Numbered from the stretch's first letter, positions 40,287 through 49,639 are shown. The stretch: DNA of 64,000 nt from Streptomyces nigrescens (GCA_024349765.1 AP026074.1:496001-560000); one strand, 5' to 3'. The notes: generated by a model from the sequence alone, not told the origin. Translations and numbers: made by a program.

Positions 40287-42242
40287 GTGAACAACGCAAG
40301 CCTGGCGAACCTCCTCCATGAGGAACGGAGGTTCGCCCCGCCGGCCGCCCTGGCGGCGGATGCCAACGTCACCGCCGACGCCTACGAGAAGGCCGACGCC
40401 GACCGGCTCGGCTTCTGGGCGGAGCAGGCCCGCCGCCTCAGCTGGGCGGTGGCGCCGACCGAGACGCTGGACTGGTCCGACCCGCCCTTCGCCTCCTGGT
40501 TCGCCGACGGCAAGCTGAACGTCGCCTACAACTGCGTCGACCGCCATGTGGAGAACGGCCTGGGCGATCGGGTCGCCCTCCACTTCGAGGGCGAGCCGGG
40601 CGACAGCCGCTCGATCACGTACGCCGAGCTCCAGCGCGAGGTCGTCAAGGCCGCCAACGCGTTGACGGAGCTCGGTGTGCACGCGGGCGACCGGGTCGCG
40701 ATCTACCTGCCGATGATCCCCGAAGCGGTCATCGCCATGCTGGCCTGCGCCCGCCTGGGCGCCCCGCACTCCGTCGTCTTCGGCGGCTTCTCCGCCGAAG
40801 CGGTCGCCGCCCGCATCCAGGACGCGGACGCCAAGCTGGTCATCACCGCCGACGGCGGCTACCGCCGCGGCAAGCCCTCGGCTCTCAAGCCGGCCATCGA
40901 CCGCGCGGTGACGAAGTGCCCCACCGTCGAGCACGTCCTGGTGGTGCGCCGTACGGGCGGGCCGACCGTCTGGCACGGGGGCCGCGACGTGTGGTGGCAC
41001 GACATCGTCGACCGGCAGAGCGAGACGCACACCCCCGAGGCGTTCCCCGCCGAGCACCCGCTGTTCATCCTCTACACCTCCGGGACGACGGGTAAGCCCA
41101 AGGGCATCCTGCACACCACCGGCGGCTACCTCACCCAGGTGTCGTACACCCACCACGCCGTCTTCGACCTCAAGCCGGAGACCGACGTCTACTGGTGCAC
41201 CGCCGACGTCGGCTGGGTGACGGGCCACTCGTACATCACCTACGGCCCCCTCTCCAACGGCGCCACCCAAGTCCTGTACGAGGGCACCCCGGACACCCCG
41301 CACCAGGGCCGCTTCTGGGAGATCGTCGAGAAGTACGGTGTCACCATCCTGTACACCGCCCCCACCGCCATCCGCACCTTCATGAAGTGGGGCGACCACA
41401 TACCGGCCGAGTACGACCTGTCGTCGCTGCGCGTTCTGGGTTCGGTCGGCGAGCCGATCAACCCCGAGGCATGGGTCTGGTACCGGGAGCACATCGGCGG
41501 CGGCCGATGCCCGATCGTGGACACCTGGTGGCAGACCGAGACCGGCGCGATGATGCTCAGCCCGCTGCCGGGCGTCACGGCCACCAAGCCCGGCTCCGCA
41601 CAGCTGCCGCTGCCCGGCATCTCGGCGACCGTCGTGGACGACGACGCCAACGAGGTCCCCGACGGCGCCGGTGGCTACCTCGTCCTGACCGAGCCGTGGC
41701 CGTCGATGCTGCGCACGATCTGGGGCGACGACCAGCGCTACCTCGACACGTACTGGTCCCGCTTCGAGGGCAAGTACTTCGCCGGTGACGGCGCGAAGAA
41801 GGACGAGGACGGCGACATCTGGCTGCTCGGCCGGGTCGACGACGTGATGCTGGTCTCCGGCCACAACATCTCCACCACCGAGGTCGAGTCCGCCCTCGTC
41901 TCCCACCCCGCGGTCGCCGAGGCGGCCGTGGTCGGCGCGAACGACCCGACCACCGGCCAGGCCATCTGCGCCTTCGTCATCCTGCGCGGCACCGCTTCGG
42001 AGTCCGACGCCCTCGCGGAAGAACTCCGCACACACGTCGCCGGGGAACTCGGCCCGATCGCCAAACCCAAGCGCATCCTCACGGTGACCGCCCTGCCCAC
42101 CACTCGCTCGGGCAAGATCATGCGCCGCCTCCTCCGCGATGTGGCGGAAAACCGCGCCCTGGGCGACGTCAGCACCCTCACCGATGCCTCGGTCATGGAT
42201 CTCATCCAGGCCGCCCTCCCCACCGCCCCGGACGAGGACTGA
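40287..42242 (+). CDS. acs: Acetyl-CoA synthetase
   Basis: The protein is 651 aa, the normal length. It starts at GTG 40287 with AAGGAG 9 nt upstream. It converts acetate, ATP and CoA to acetyl-CoA via acetyl-AMP. Motifs are the P-loop YTSGTTGKPKG, the WWQTETGAMM adenylate-binding segment, and the C-terminal TRSGKIMRRLLR whose Lys (about K610) is the catalytic lysine that is regulated by acetylation in this family. It is the last gene of the actP-like operon and is followed by a strong palindromic terminator. Confidence 0.96.
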   Translation: MNNASLANLLHEERRFAPPAALAADANVTADAYEKADADRLGFWAEQARRLSWAVAPTETLDWSDPPFASWFADGKLNVAYNCVDRHVENGLGDRVALHFEGEPGDSRSITYAELQREVVKAANALTELGVHAGDRVAIYLPMIPEAVIAMLACARLGAPHSVVFGGFSAEAVAARIQDADAKLVITADGGYRRGKPSALKPAIDRAVTKCPTVEHVLVVRRTGGPTVWHGGRDVWWHDIVDRQSETHTPEAFPAEHPLFILYTSGTTGKPKGILHTTGGYLTQVSYTHHAVFDLKPETDVYWCTADVGWVTGHSYITYGPLSNGATQVLYEGTPDTPHQGRFWEIVEKYGVTILYTAPTAIRTFMKWGDHIPAEYDLSSLRVLGSVGEPINPEAWVWYREHIGGGRCPIVDTWWQTETGAMMLSPLPGVTATKPGSAQLPLPGISATVVDDDANEVPDGAGGYLVLTEPWPSMLRTIWGDDQRYLDTYWSRFEGKYFAGDGAKKDEDGDIWLLGRVDDVMLVSGHNISTTEVESALVSHPAVAEAAVVGANDPTTGQAICAFVILRGTASESDALAEELRTHVAGELGPIAKPKRILTVTALPTTRSGKIMRRLLRDVAENRALGDVSTLTDASVMDLIQAALPTAPDED

Positions 42243-42273
42243 CGACCGACGCCCCGGCCGTCAACAAGCGGTA

Positions 42274-42315
42274 GCGGGGCCCCGCGCGGGGTGTGAGCCC
42301 CGGGCGGGGCCCCGC
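42274..42315 (+). terminator. Multi-palindrome terminator after acs
   Basis: The 12-bp self-complementary unit GCGGGGCCCCGC occurs twice (42274-42285 and 42304-42315) around a third stem (CGGGG/CCCCG, loop TGTGAG). The copies can also pair with each other to make a longer stem. There is no T-run. Confidence 0.75.
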
Positions 42316-42446
42316 GCCGTGCGGCGGCGCGACCGTCGGCCCGCCGGAGGCATCGCGGCCGCGATCGGCAGTGCCGTCGCCGGACTCACCCTCGCCGGTG
42401 TTTCCACGTCGGGCCGTCTTGGCAATGACGACCAGAGAGTTCCACC

Positions 42447-43589
42447 ATGCATCAAGCAAAAGACCGCTTTCTCCTGAAAAGGCTTGTCCTGGCAGGCTGT
42501 GGAGTCGCCCTGACAGCAGCCGCCGCCCTCTCCATTTCCCTGCTCTCCGGCGGGGCCAGTGCGGCCTCCGAGAAGATCTGCCTGACCGGCTCCCTCCACT
42601 TTGACTACCGGTCAGCCGAGAGCGGACCCGAAAAACCGTGGCAGACCAGACCGGTACGCAACGCCAACGTCGAACTGTGGGGCCGGGAAGGCGCGTTGGG
42701 CAGCGCGCGAAAACTCAACACCCAAGCCCTGTTCACGGATGTCGCCAACGGCGGCTTCAAGGCGTGCTACACCCCCGAGAGATCGCGGGCGATGGACATG
42801 ATGTGGGTCCGGGTCTCGGCGGAGAGCAGCAGGCTCTGGAAGGTCACCAACGGCAAAGGAGCCACCTTCACCTGGAACTCTCCGATACAGACCGCCGTTT
42901 CGGCCAGCAGATCGTTGGGAACCAGGAGGCCGCGGTCCGGTGACATGCGTGCCTGGCATGCCTTCGACACCGGAAACGAACTGTGGTGGAAGCGTGGCAA
43001 CCCGAAGAGCAACTGCTGGAGCGCCCGCGAGACCGACGACAACGAATGCACCGAACTGACCATGCAATGGGTCTCATCGGCACCGTCCGGTACCGTCTAC
43101 GACCCCCAGCACAACACCGTCCACCTGACCGGTGACGCGCCCGACTCCGAACACACGGTGCTGCACGAGAGCGCGCACTTCCTCCAGCACAGGCTGTTCG
43201 GCGGCTGGTTCCCGCAGGTCACCCGCTGTATCAGGCACTGGGTCGACAAGGCGAGTTCCGAAACCTGCGCGTGGACGGAAGCCTTCGCCGACTCGGCCGC
43301 CGCCTACGTCCTGGGCGACTACCGATACGTCGGGCCGAACGGAATACCCATCAGCTTCGCTCACGGCCCCACGTACGACGACGGCGACACGGTCCAGGGC
43401 AACGTGGGCGGCTCACTGCTCGACCTGTGGCGCAACGTCGACGGCGGCACCTGGAACCGCACCATCGCACTGCTGAGCACCCACAACATCTCCACGTTCC
43501 GCGAGTACTTCACATTGCGGCCCACCGCACACCTCGTCACTGACGACAAGGCCCGCCAGATCCTGCGGAACCACACCATCAACTACTGA
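42447..43589 (+). CDS. Secreted protein with HExxH metallopeptidase-like motif
   Basis: The protein is 380 aa. The signal peptide spans residues 1-35 (hydrophobic GVALTAAAALSISLLSG, cleavage near ASA). Residues 36-130 form a Cys-bounded beta-type domain (KICLTGSLHFDY ... FKACYTPE), transthyretin-like in pattern. The C-terminal part has HESAH at 240-244 and a possible third ligand Glu at 278 (WTEAFADSAA), consistent with a zinc-dependent gluzincin. No family name is certain. It is monocistronic, downstream of the acs terminator. Predicted extracellular; the substrate is unknown. Confidence 0.78.
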   Translation: MHQAKDRFLLKRLVLAGCGVALTAAAALSISLLSGGASAASEKICLTGSLHFDYRSAESGPEKPWQTRPVRNANVELWGREGALGSARKLNTQALFTDVANGGFKACYTPERSRAMDMMWVRVSAESSRLWKVTNGKGATFTWNSPIQTAVSASRSLGTRRPRSGDMRAWHAFDTGNELWWKRGNPKSNCWSARETDDNECTELTMQWVSSAPSGTVYDPQHNTVHLTGDAPDSEHTVLHESAHFLQHRLFGGWFPQVTRCIRHWVDKASSETCAWTEAFADSAAAYVLGDYRYVGPNGIPISFAHGPTYDDGDTVQGNVGGSLLDLWRNVDGGTWNRTIALLSTHNISTFREYFTLRPTAHLVTDDKARQILRNHTINY

Positions 43590-43709
43590 GACCTCTCCTC
43601 ATGTGGCCGGCTGAGTCGGTTGTCGGTCGTGGTGGGGATCGTTGAACGACTGGTGTCCGAGGTCAGCACAGGGGGCCGCGCAGCGTGCTGCCACTCCCGC
43701 GTGCTCAGC

Positions 43710-44237
43710 TCACGGGGTTCGCCGATCGCGCACCGCGGCCGCCACTGTCAGAGCGGTACCGATGAGGATGGGCAGAATCATCGCGGCGAACAGCCAGCCG
43801 GGTACTTCGGGATCGGTGGTGGAACGCCACAGCACTCCGGAGCCGATCAGGAGCGAGATGCCCGTGCAGGCGTTGAGGGCCAACAATGCCCGGGCGATGC
43901 GGAGTGCCGAGGCGCGGGTGCGAGGCCGGTTGAGCGAGGACTGCACCAGCCCGTTGCCGAACGGCGCGGTCCCTTTCGGCAGCTCGGCCTGCGGGGTCAC
44001 CCGCAAGGTCAGTTCCGCGCAGGCGGTCAGCAGAACCGTCGCCCCGAGGTACACGAACACGGGCACAAACGCGCTGCCGATCGACCGGTCCGTCCAGGCG
44101 TCCACCCGGTCGATGCCGATGTGCTGCGGTATACGGCTCGGCAGGTGGGGATAGCGGAGGATGCCCCAGAGGGCCAGTGCGGCGAGCAGTGTGACATTGG
44201 GAAGGAGCCACCGTCGGACGGGAGATGAGAAGACCAT
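43710..44237 (-). CDS. DUF1648/SdpI-like membrane protein
   Basis: The protein is 175 aa from ATG 44237; upstream in-frame codons extend to 44300 but have no ribosome site. About four membrane helices are visible. The DUF1648 signature is IPQHIGIDRVDAWTDRS near residue 38. SdpI-type proteins confer immunity to a peptide toxin in Bacillus, but many actinobacterial members are of unknown role. It is convergent with the secreted HExxH protein gene and divergent from the terpene synthase. Confidence 0.85.
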   Translation of the reverse strand: MVFSSPVRRWLLPNVTLLAALALWGILRYPHLPSRIPQHIGIDRVDAWTDRSIGSAFVPVFVYLGATVLLTACAELTLRVTPQAELPKGTAPFGNGLVQSSLNRPRTRASALRIARALLALNACTGISLLIGSGVLWRSTTDPEVPGWLFAAMILPILIGTALTVAAAVRDRRTP

Positions 44238-44434
44238 GGAGCCAATTGTCCAATGGTGACGGGTTATTGATGGTGCTGCCTCGCGTATGAGCCCTGACAA
44301 TAAGGGTGTTGGGAAGACCGGTCGGTTCTGCCTGATCGGTCCCTGGACCGGTTTGTGCGGCTTTCCGGGTTACTTCATGAGGTGGTCCTCGTTGTCAGGA
44401 CGAGCCGACGACGGAACGCCTGAAGGAGATGCGT

Positions 44435-45454
44435 GTGACCGCTGGGGACCGTACTCATCCGGAGGGTGTGGCACTGGATCTTCCATTGGGAGGGACGATC
44501 CTCCCGCTGGACCGGGTCAACCCGCAGCACGCGCACCTGCGTGCGCAGCACGACCAGTGGTTTGCCGAGCGACTGATCGGACGGCGACGCGACAAGGTGC
44601 TGGACCAAATCAAGCGGCACGACATGATCGGGCTCGCCACGCGGGCGGCCCCCTCGGCGGACACCGGCTATCTCCTGGATGCCGCCCTGTTCACCACGAC
44701 CGGGTTCATCGTGGATGACGTCCTGGAGGATCCGGAGACCTCGCCGCTTCTGATCGACGCCTACCTGGCCGTTGCTGACGAGTCCGACATGACTGTGGAG
44801 TCGGAGGACCTGCGTCTGTGGGCGGACTCGCTGACGCAGGCACGAGCACATCTCACACCGGGGCAGAAGGCCCGTCACTGCCGAGGACTCTCCGAGTGGG
44901 TGAGGTGCCATGCCGGGAGGGGGCGGCAGTTGGAGCACACGCGGGACCTCAGCTCCTACCTGGACTTCCGCCGCACGGACTCCGGCTTCACCTTCCTCAC
45001 GGTGGGTGTGGAACGCAGTATCGGTGTCGATCTGGAGCAGGTGACGTACTCGCCGGACCTGGAGAGGCTGCACGCCGCGTGCTTGGCACATGGAACGCTG
45101 GTCAACGACCTGTTCTCCTATCGCAAAGAGCGCGACGCGCCAGTTCCCATGAACGCCGTGCACGTGTTGCAGCGCACCGAGGGCCTCACCCTGCAGGGAG
45201 CCGTGGACAAAGTCTGCGGGCTGATCCGCGAAGCCGAGCGCGATGTCGACCGTCTCCTGCGAGTCTGGAAAGAGGCAGACGGAGCTGCGCAGGCGCTGTA
45301 CGCCTATGCGCATGCCTGGTGGGAGCTTCTGGGGGGTCATCTGCGCTGGACGTTGGAAAGCGAGCGGTACCACGGCCGCGGCCATGTCTGGGACGGAACG
45401 GTTCCCACCGCAATGGTGCTGTACCCGGACCGCACCGTTCTTCTGGCGGCGTGA
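44435..45454 (+). CDS. Class I terpene synthase family protein
   Basis: The protein is 339 aa from GTG 44435, chosen because AAGGAG at 44423-44428 is 6 nt upstream and directly abuts the alternative ATG 44429. It cyclises an isoprenyl diphosphate by metal-dependent ionisation. The Asp-rich motif is DDVLED at 94-99 and the NSE triad is NDLFSYRKE at 224-232 (N224, S228, E232), both intact. The C-terminus lacks the usual RY pair in an obvious form. It is followed 16 nt later by a two-gene ABC exporter, so product export is plausible. Product not predictable. Confidence 0.88.
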   Translation: MTAGDRTHPEGVALDLPLGGTILPLDRVNPQHAHLRAQHDQWFAERLIGRRRDKVLDQIKRHDMIGLATRAAPSADTGYLLDAALFTTTGFIVDDVLEDPETSPLLIDAYLAVADESDMTVESEDLRLWADSLTQARAHLTPGQKARHCRGLSEWVRCHAGRGRQLEHTRDLSSYLDFRRTDSGFTFLTVGVERSIGVDLEQVTYSPDLERLHAACLAHGTLVNDLFSYRKERDAPVPMNAVHVLQRTEGLTLQGAVDKVCGLIREAERDVDRLLRVWKEADGAAQALYAYAHAWWELLGGHLRWTLESERYHGRGHVWDGTVPTAMVLYPDRTVLLAA

Positions 45455-45470
45455 GAACGGACCGGCCGGC

Positions 45471-46100
45471 ATGCACCTCGCGAACGGCGCCACCCTTGAG
45501 GTGCGGGGGCTGCGCCACGCCTACGGGCGTCGTGTCGTCCTACGCGGCGTCGACCTCACCGTACGGCCGGGCGCGCTGGTCGGAGTCGTGGGTGAGAACG
45601 GTACGGGCAAGTCGACCCTGCTGAAGATCCTCTCCGGTGAACTGCGCCCGCAGCGCGGCAATGTCCGCCGCGCGGGCCGCTTCGGGTACTGCCCCCAGGA
45701 CGTCGTGCTCAACGACGCACTGACTGTCCGCCAGCACCTGGAGTTCTTCCGAACGGCGTTCGCCCTGTCCGACCTGCGGTACACGGACGAGATCATGGAG
45801 GTCTTGAGGTTCTCCGAGTACGCCGACGAGCGTGCCGGGCTGCTCAGCGGCGGGACGCGACAGAAACTGAACCTCACCCTCGCGCTCATGCACGATCCCC
45901 GGCTGCTGCTCCTGGACGAGCCCTACCAGGGGTTCGACTGGGAGACGTACCAGCGGTTTTGGCATCTCGCGGCCCGGCTGCGCGATGCCGGCCGATCCGT
46001 TCTGGTCGTCTCCCACCTGGCCTACGACGCCGAACGCCTCGACGAACTGTGGCGCCTGCAGGACGGTGTGCTGCACTCCGTGAGCGAGGTGCCTGAGTGA
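45471..46100 (+). CDS. ABC transporter ATP-binding protein
   Basis: The protein is 209 aa from ATG 45471. Walker A is GENGTGKST near residue 41, the Q-loop is CPQD, the signature is LLSGGTRQK, and Walker B is LLLLDEP followed by a switch His (VVSHL). It is a short single-domain exporter-type ATPase. It starts 16 nt after the terpene synthase stop and overlaps the permease start by 4 nt, forming a three-gene operon. The partner is the following membrane protein. Confidence 0.93.
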   Translation: MHLANGATLEVRGLRHAYGRRVVLRGVDLTVRPGALVGVVGENGTGKSTLLKILSGELRPQRGNVRRAGRFGYCPQDVVLNDALTVRQHLEFFRTAFALSDLRYTDEIMEVLRFSEYADERAGLLSGGTRQKLNLTLALMHDPRLLLLDEPYQGFDWETYQRFWHLAARLRDAGRSVLVVSHLAYDAERLDELWRLQDGVLHSVSEVPE

Positions 46101-46936
46101 GACGACACCTCGCCCTGTTCGCCACGGCCACCAGGTATCACCTCGTCGAGCACGCCCGCAACCGCTTCGCCATGTTCCTGGTGGTCCTCTACATCCCCAC
46201 CTGGGTCACCCTCTGCTACGCCAACGTCCCCGACAAGCCGACCCCGTACCGGCTCCGGGACACCGGCCGGATACTGGCGCCCCCGGGCAATGAACTCACC
46301 CAGATCTCCGGCGCCATCAACGCCGTCACCCTGATCACCGGATTCATGATGTTCGCCGCCACCTTCGCCGGCGGTCGCTTCGACCGCCGCCTGGTCATGG
46401 CCGGCTATCCCCGTACGCACCTCGCGCTCGCCAAGATCACCTCACTGGCCCTCGCCTCCGCCGCCGTCGCCGCCTACGCCACCGCCGTCATGCGGCCCGC
46501 CTGGCCCTCGCGTCAGCCCCTCCTCCTGGCCACCGTGCTCTTCGGCGACGCCATGACCTACGGCGCGCTCGGCGTCATCTTCGGGTCCCTCCTCCGCCGG
46601 GAGGTGGAGGGCATGTTCGCGATGCTTATGACCAGCGTCATCGACATCGCCCTGCAAAGCCCCCTGGCGAACTCCGGTGTCGACAGCGCCTTCGTCCGCT
46701 TCCTGCCGTCCTGGAGTGCCATGCAAGCGGCGGTCACCGCAGGCTTCTCCGACGACTCCGTTTCCGCCTACCTCATGGTCCAACTCGCCTGGTTCACCAC
46801 CACCGCTCTCCTCGCCCTCCTCGCATTCCACCACCGCACCCGCAACGCCCTTCCGAAGGCAGTGCGGTCACCCACCGCCCCGCTGCCGCACCACGACACG
46901 CGGACAACTGCTCGCCGAGCCGCCGACCCACGGTGA
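46097..46936 (+). CDS. ABC transporter permease
   Basis: The protein is 279 aa from GTG 46097, which overlaps the ATPase stop (GTGA). Six hydrophobic helices are predicted (for example ISGAINAVTLITGFMMFAAT and the Ala-rich stretch near residue 120). This fits an ABC-2 type export permease. It is expected to work with the upstream ATPase; co-transcription with the terpene synthase suggests terpene or lipid export, an inference. The basic C-terminal tail is cytoplasmic. Confidence 0.88.
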   Translation: MRRHLALFATATRYHLVEHARNRFAMFLVVLYIPTWVTLCYANVPDKPTPYRLRDTGRILAPPGNELTQISGAINAVTLITGFMMFAATFAGGRFDRRLVMAGYPRTHLALAKITSLALASAAVAAYATAVMRPAWPSRQPLLLATVLFGDAMTYGALGVIFGSLLRREVEGMFAMLMTSVIDIALQSPLANSGVDSAFVRFLPSWSAMQAAVTAGFSDDSVSAYLMVQLAWFTTTALLALLAFHHRTRNALPKAVRSPTAPLPHHDTRTTARRAADPR

Positions 46937-46978
46937 TGCCCGCCGAAGGCCGATGGGTGCGACTGGACGGGGCGGTGC

Positions 46979-47247
46979 TCAGCGCTGCTGCGGGGTGCGC
47001 AGTGCGTGCTCCCAGTGCTGGGTGTCCGCGTACTCGCGGGCCTCGGTGATTTTGCCGTCGTGGACGACGAACACCGCGATGTTGCGGTTGTCGTAGGGGT
47101 TGCCGTTCTTGACCGTGGCACGCGAGGTCCACTCGACCAGGTTGCGTCCTCGGCGAAGCTGTCCCGGACAATCGCGTCCTTGCCGCCTGCCAGAGCGTCG
47201 AAGTAGCGAAGAACGACCTTCTCGGCATCGGCGCGGGGCGTGTTCAT
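46979..47247 (-). pseudogene. SnoaL-like (NTF2 fold) protein, broken by internal deletion and frameshift
   Basis: The N-terminal part reads MNTPRADAEKVVLRYFDAL...DSFAEDATW in one frame. The C-terminal part reads VEWTSRATVKNGNPYDNRN...YADTQHW in another. In SnoaL-like proteins about 35-40 residues normally lie between DATW and the VEWTSR strand; these are missing and the frame is changed (near nt 47130). GAGACGCTCATG marks a proper former start at 47247. It is opposite a LysR regulator, which may once have controlled it. It could be a sequencing error only if both the deletion and shift were artefacts. Confidence 0.72.
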
Positions 47248-47388
47248 GAGCGTCTCCCTCTTCCCCTGGGTGCGGTGTGAACCGCTGCGCGTTGTGAGGG
47301 GTCCAGTTCACCGCAACGGGCGGGTGCGTCCAAGGCGCACTTTGTTCGTAGACTCATCGAGGTTCGTGATGAATGAGGGGTGATCGGG

Positions 47389-48273
47389 GTGGAGCTGCGA
47401 CAGGTCCGGTACTTTTTGGCGGTTGCCGAGGAGTTGCACTTCGGGCGGGCCGCCGAACGGTTGCACGTCGTCCAGCCCACCGTCAGCCAACAGATCCGGA
47501 GGCTGGAACGCGAGCTCGGCCTGGAGCTGTTCGACCGCACCACCCGCCACGTCACGCTGACCACCGCAGGCAGCGCGTTCCTGCCCCACGCCCGCACGAT
47601 CACGGGGGCAGAGCAGGCGGCGTTGGAAACCATGGCTGCCCTGCGCGCCGAACAGGAAACGGTGCTGCGCATCGGCACCAATGTCGGCCTGGGCGTACGC
47701 CTGGAACACCTCCTCACGACGCTGGCCGAGCGGGCTCCGCACGTCACGGTGGAACTCACCAGCGCCGAGCCCGCCACGCGGCTGCAACACGTACGGGACG
47801 GCGAGCTGGACGCCGCCTTCGTCCGCGGGGTCGATCAGAGCCCCGGCCTCGACCTCATCCCCGTCTGGCAGGATCCCCTCGTGGTGGCGCTCCCCGCCGC
47901 CCACCCGCTGGCCGCTCAACAGACCGTCGACATCGCTGACCTGGCCGCCATGCCCTTGCGTATCGTCCCCCGCGCGTCCAATCCCCACCTGGTCGATCTG
48001 GTCACCGCCGCCTGCCGGGACGCCGGCTTCGAACCCGTCCTGGGGCCCGCCTTCACCACCGACCAGGACACCCTCGCCGCCATCGGTACCGGCAAACCCG
48101 CCTGGACCGTCTTCTATGCCACCCAGGCCGAACTCCTGCCGACCACCCGCACCGTCTTCCGGCCCTTCACCCCACCCGCGCCGGCCATGGACACGTACCT
48201 TGCCGTGCGCCCCACCACACCCGCCCGCCGTCTCGCCCCCCTCCTGGACGCCTGCCAAACCCATCGGACCTGA
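47389..48273 (+). CDS. LysR family transcriptional regulator
   Basis: The protein is 294 aa. GTG 47389 (VELRQVRYFLAVAEE) has GAGGGG 8 nt upstream and fits the family start better than GTG 47380. The N-terminal winged helix is RYFLAVAEELHFGRAAERLH and is followed by a linker helix. The C-terminal two-lobed effector domain starts near residue 90. It is divergent from the broken SnoaL-like gene with 141 nt between them, the usual LysR control arrangement, so its local target seems lost. Confidence 0.92.
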   Translation: MELRQVRYFLAVAEELHFGRAAERLHVVQPTVSQQIRRLERELGLELFDRTTRHVTLTTAGSAFLPHARTITGAEQAALETMAALRAEQETVLRIGTNVGLGVRLEHLLTTLAERAPHVTVELTSAEPATRLQHVRDGELDAAFVRGVDQSPGLDLIPVWQDPLVVALPAAHPLAAQQTVDIADLAAMPLRIVPRASNPHLVDLVTAACRDAGFEPVLGPAFTTDQDTLAAIGTGKPAWTVFYATQAELLPTTRTVFRPFTPPAPAMDTYLAVRPTTPARRLAPLLDACQTHRT

Positions 48274-48388
48274 GCGCCCAACGGCGCCACTGCACCTTGA
48301 CCAGCCATTGGGAGTGTTGCCAGTCGCCATCGTCGAGCGAGGCCCGGCCCAGGGTGTGGAACACCCCGTTGCCGCTGGTCGCAGTCGG

Positions 48389-48847
48389 CTACGGCTCCGG
48401 CTCCCCGATGTCCTCCAGCCAGAGTTCCGGTCGGGCCGCGATGAAGTCGCGCATCAGCGCCACGCATTCGGCGTCGTCCAGCACCACGATCTGCACACCG
48501 TGCTCCGCGAGCCATGCCTGGCCACCGTCAAAGGACCGGGCCTCTCCGATCACGACCCGCGAGATGCCGAACTGCCGCACGAGGCCGGAGCAGTACCAGC
48601 ACGGGGCGAGCGTCGTGACCATGGTCGTCCCGCTGTACGTACGCTGCCGTCCGGCTGCCCGGAAGGCGGCAGTCTCGGCGTGCATGGAGGGATCACCGTC
48701 CTGCACACGCCGGTTTCGCCCCCTCCCGAGCAGGGCACCGTCCGCGCCGTACAGCGCCGCCCCGATGGGGATGCCGCCCTCCTTCAGCCCAACTCGGGCC
48801 TCCTCCAGTGCGACGTCGAGCAGGGCACGTTCCCGGATGAGATCCAT
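48389..48847 (-). CDS. Nucleoside/cytosine deaminase-like zinc enzyme
   Basis: The protein is 152 aa from ATG 48847. The cytidine deaminase superfamily zinc motifs are HAETAAF (catalytic H-x-E) near residue 55 and the second half APCWYCSG near residue 83. Length and motif spacing resemble yeast Fcy1-type cytosine deaminase and guanine/tRNA deaminases. The C-terminus LWLEDIGE is characteristic of the Fcy1-like group. It is predicted to deaminate cytosine or a related base in the cytosol. It is convergent with the LysR gene. Confidence 0.88.
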   Translation of the reverse strand: MDLIRERALLDVALEEARVGLKEGGIPIGAALYGADGALLGRGRNRRVQDGDPSMHAETAAFRAAGRQRTYSGTTMVTTLAPCWYCSGLVRQFGISRVVIGEARSFDGGQAWLAEHGVQIVVLDDAECVALMRDFIAARPELWLEDIGEPEP

Positions 48848-49063
48848 GTCCCCATTGTTCTCTTTGGGGGTTTCGTGCTCAATGGAGCGAGCGGCTGAAG
48901 GCGGACAGCGCTGGCAGAGCGACACAGACCGGGCGGCACCCGGGACGGCAGCCGGGCGGTTTCCGCGTAGTGAGGCCGATAACTTGACGGTAGGTGTCAG
49001 GTATCTCCCGCAGAGTGAACCCATCGGCCCGCACACCGTCGGGCACGTACGAAAGGTGCCTCC

Positions 49064-49639
49064 ATGAACGCGCTCGACCCTCGTCCCCCGTTCCTCAACG
49101 CACTGAAGCAGTTGGAGGAGCTGCTGAAAGGCCTCGACCCCGCCCTCCTCGGCCGGCCGACCCCCTGCGACGCGTACGACTTGCGGGCACTGCTGAGCCA
49201 CACGGTCGGCGCGATCCACCGGATCGCCTACATCGGCGAGGGCGGCCGCGGCATGGATGTCCCCGCGGCGGCCGGTGTCATCGCCGACACCGACTGGGCC
49301 GGGGCGCTCGGCCGGGCCCGCGCCCGCGCGGCAGCGGCCTGGGCGGACGACGACAAGCTCGACCGGGACTTCGAGGTGCCGTGGGGCGTGGCCGCGGGCC
49401 GGATCGCCCTGAGCGGCTATGTGATGGAGATCGTCACCCATACCTGGGACATCGCCCAGGTCATCGCCCCCGAGGCCGAGCTCGACGAGGGGCTGGGCCA
49501 CTTGGCCTTCACCATCGCGCAGAAGGTCCTGCCGGCGGAGCCGCGTGGTGGTGAGATGCCCTTCGCCGCGGTCCGCCCCGTCCCGGACGACGCCGACATC
49601 CACCGCCGACTGGCCGGCTGGCTCGGCCGCGCCGTCTGA
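49064..49639 (+). CDS. TIGR03086 family protein (DinB/mycothiol maleylpyruvate isomerase-like)
   Basis: The protein is 191 aa from ATG 49064. It is a four-helix DinB-type fold with the conserved start PTPCDAYDLRALLSHTVGAIH, whose His residues belong to the usual metal site. A third conserved His lies in VTHTWDIAQ. Members are mycothiol-linked metal-dependent proteins in actinobacteria, mostly uncharacterised. It is monocistronic and followed by a hairpin. Confidence 0.87.
   Translation: MNALDPRPPFLNALKQLEELLKGLDPALLGRPTPCDAYDLRALLSHTVGAIHRIAYIGEGGRGMDVPAAAGVIADTDWAGALGRARARAAAAWADDDKLDRDFEVPWGVAAGRIALSGYVMEIVTHTWDIAQVIAPEAELDEGLGHLAFTIAQKVLPAEPRGGEMPFAAVRPVPDDADIHRRLAGWLGRAV

Noticed and set aside
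38748-42035. 1095-codon open frame on the minus strand
   Set aside because: Antisense shadow of the symporter and acs genes, both of which are clearly recognised on the + strand.
29752-46936. Single terpenoid biosynthetic cluster spanning polyprenyl synthase to terpene synthase
   Set aside because: The genes are separated by regulator and acetate-metabolism units on both strands; there is no shared operon, so they are listed as scattered.
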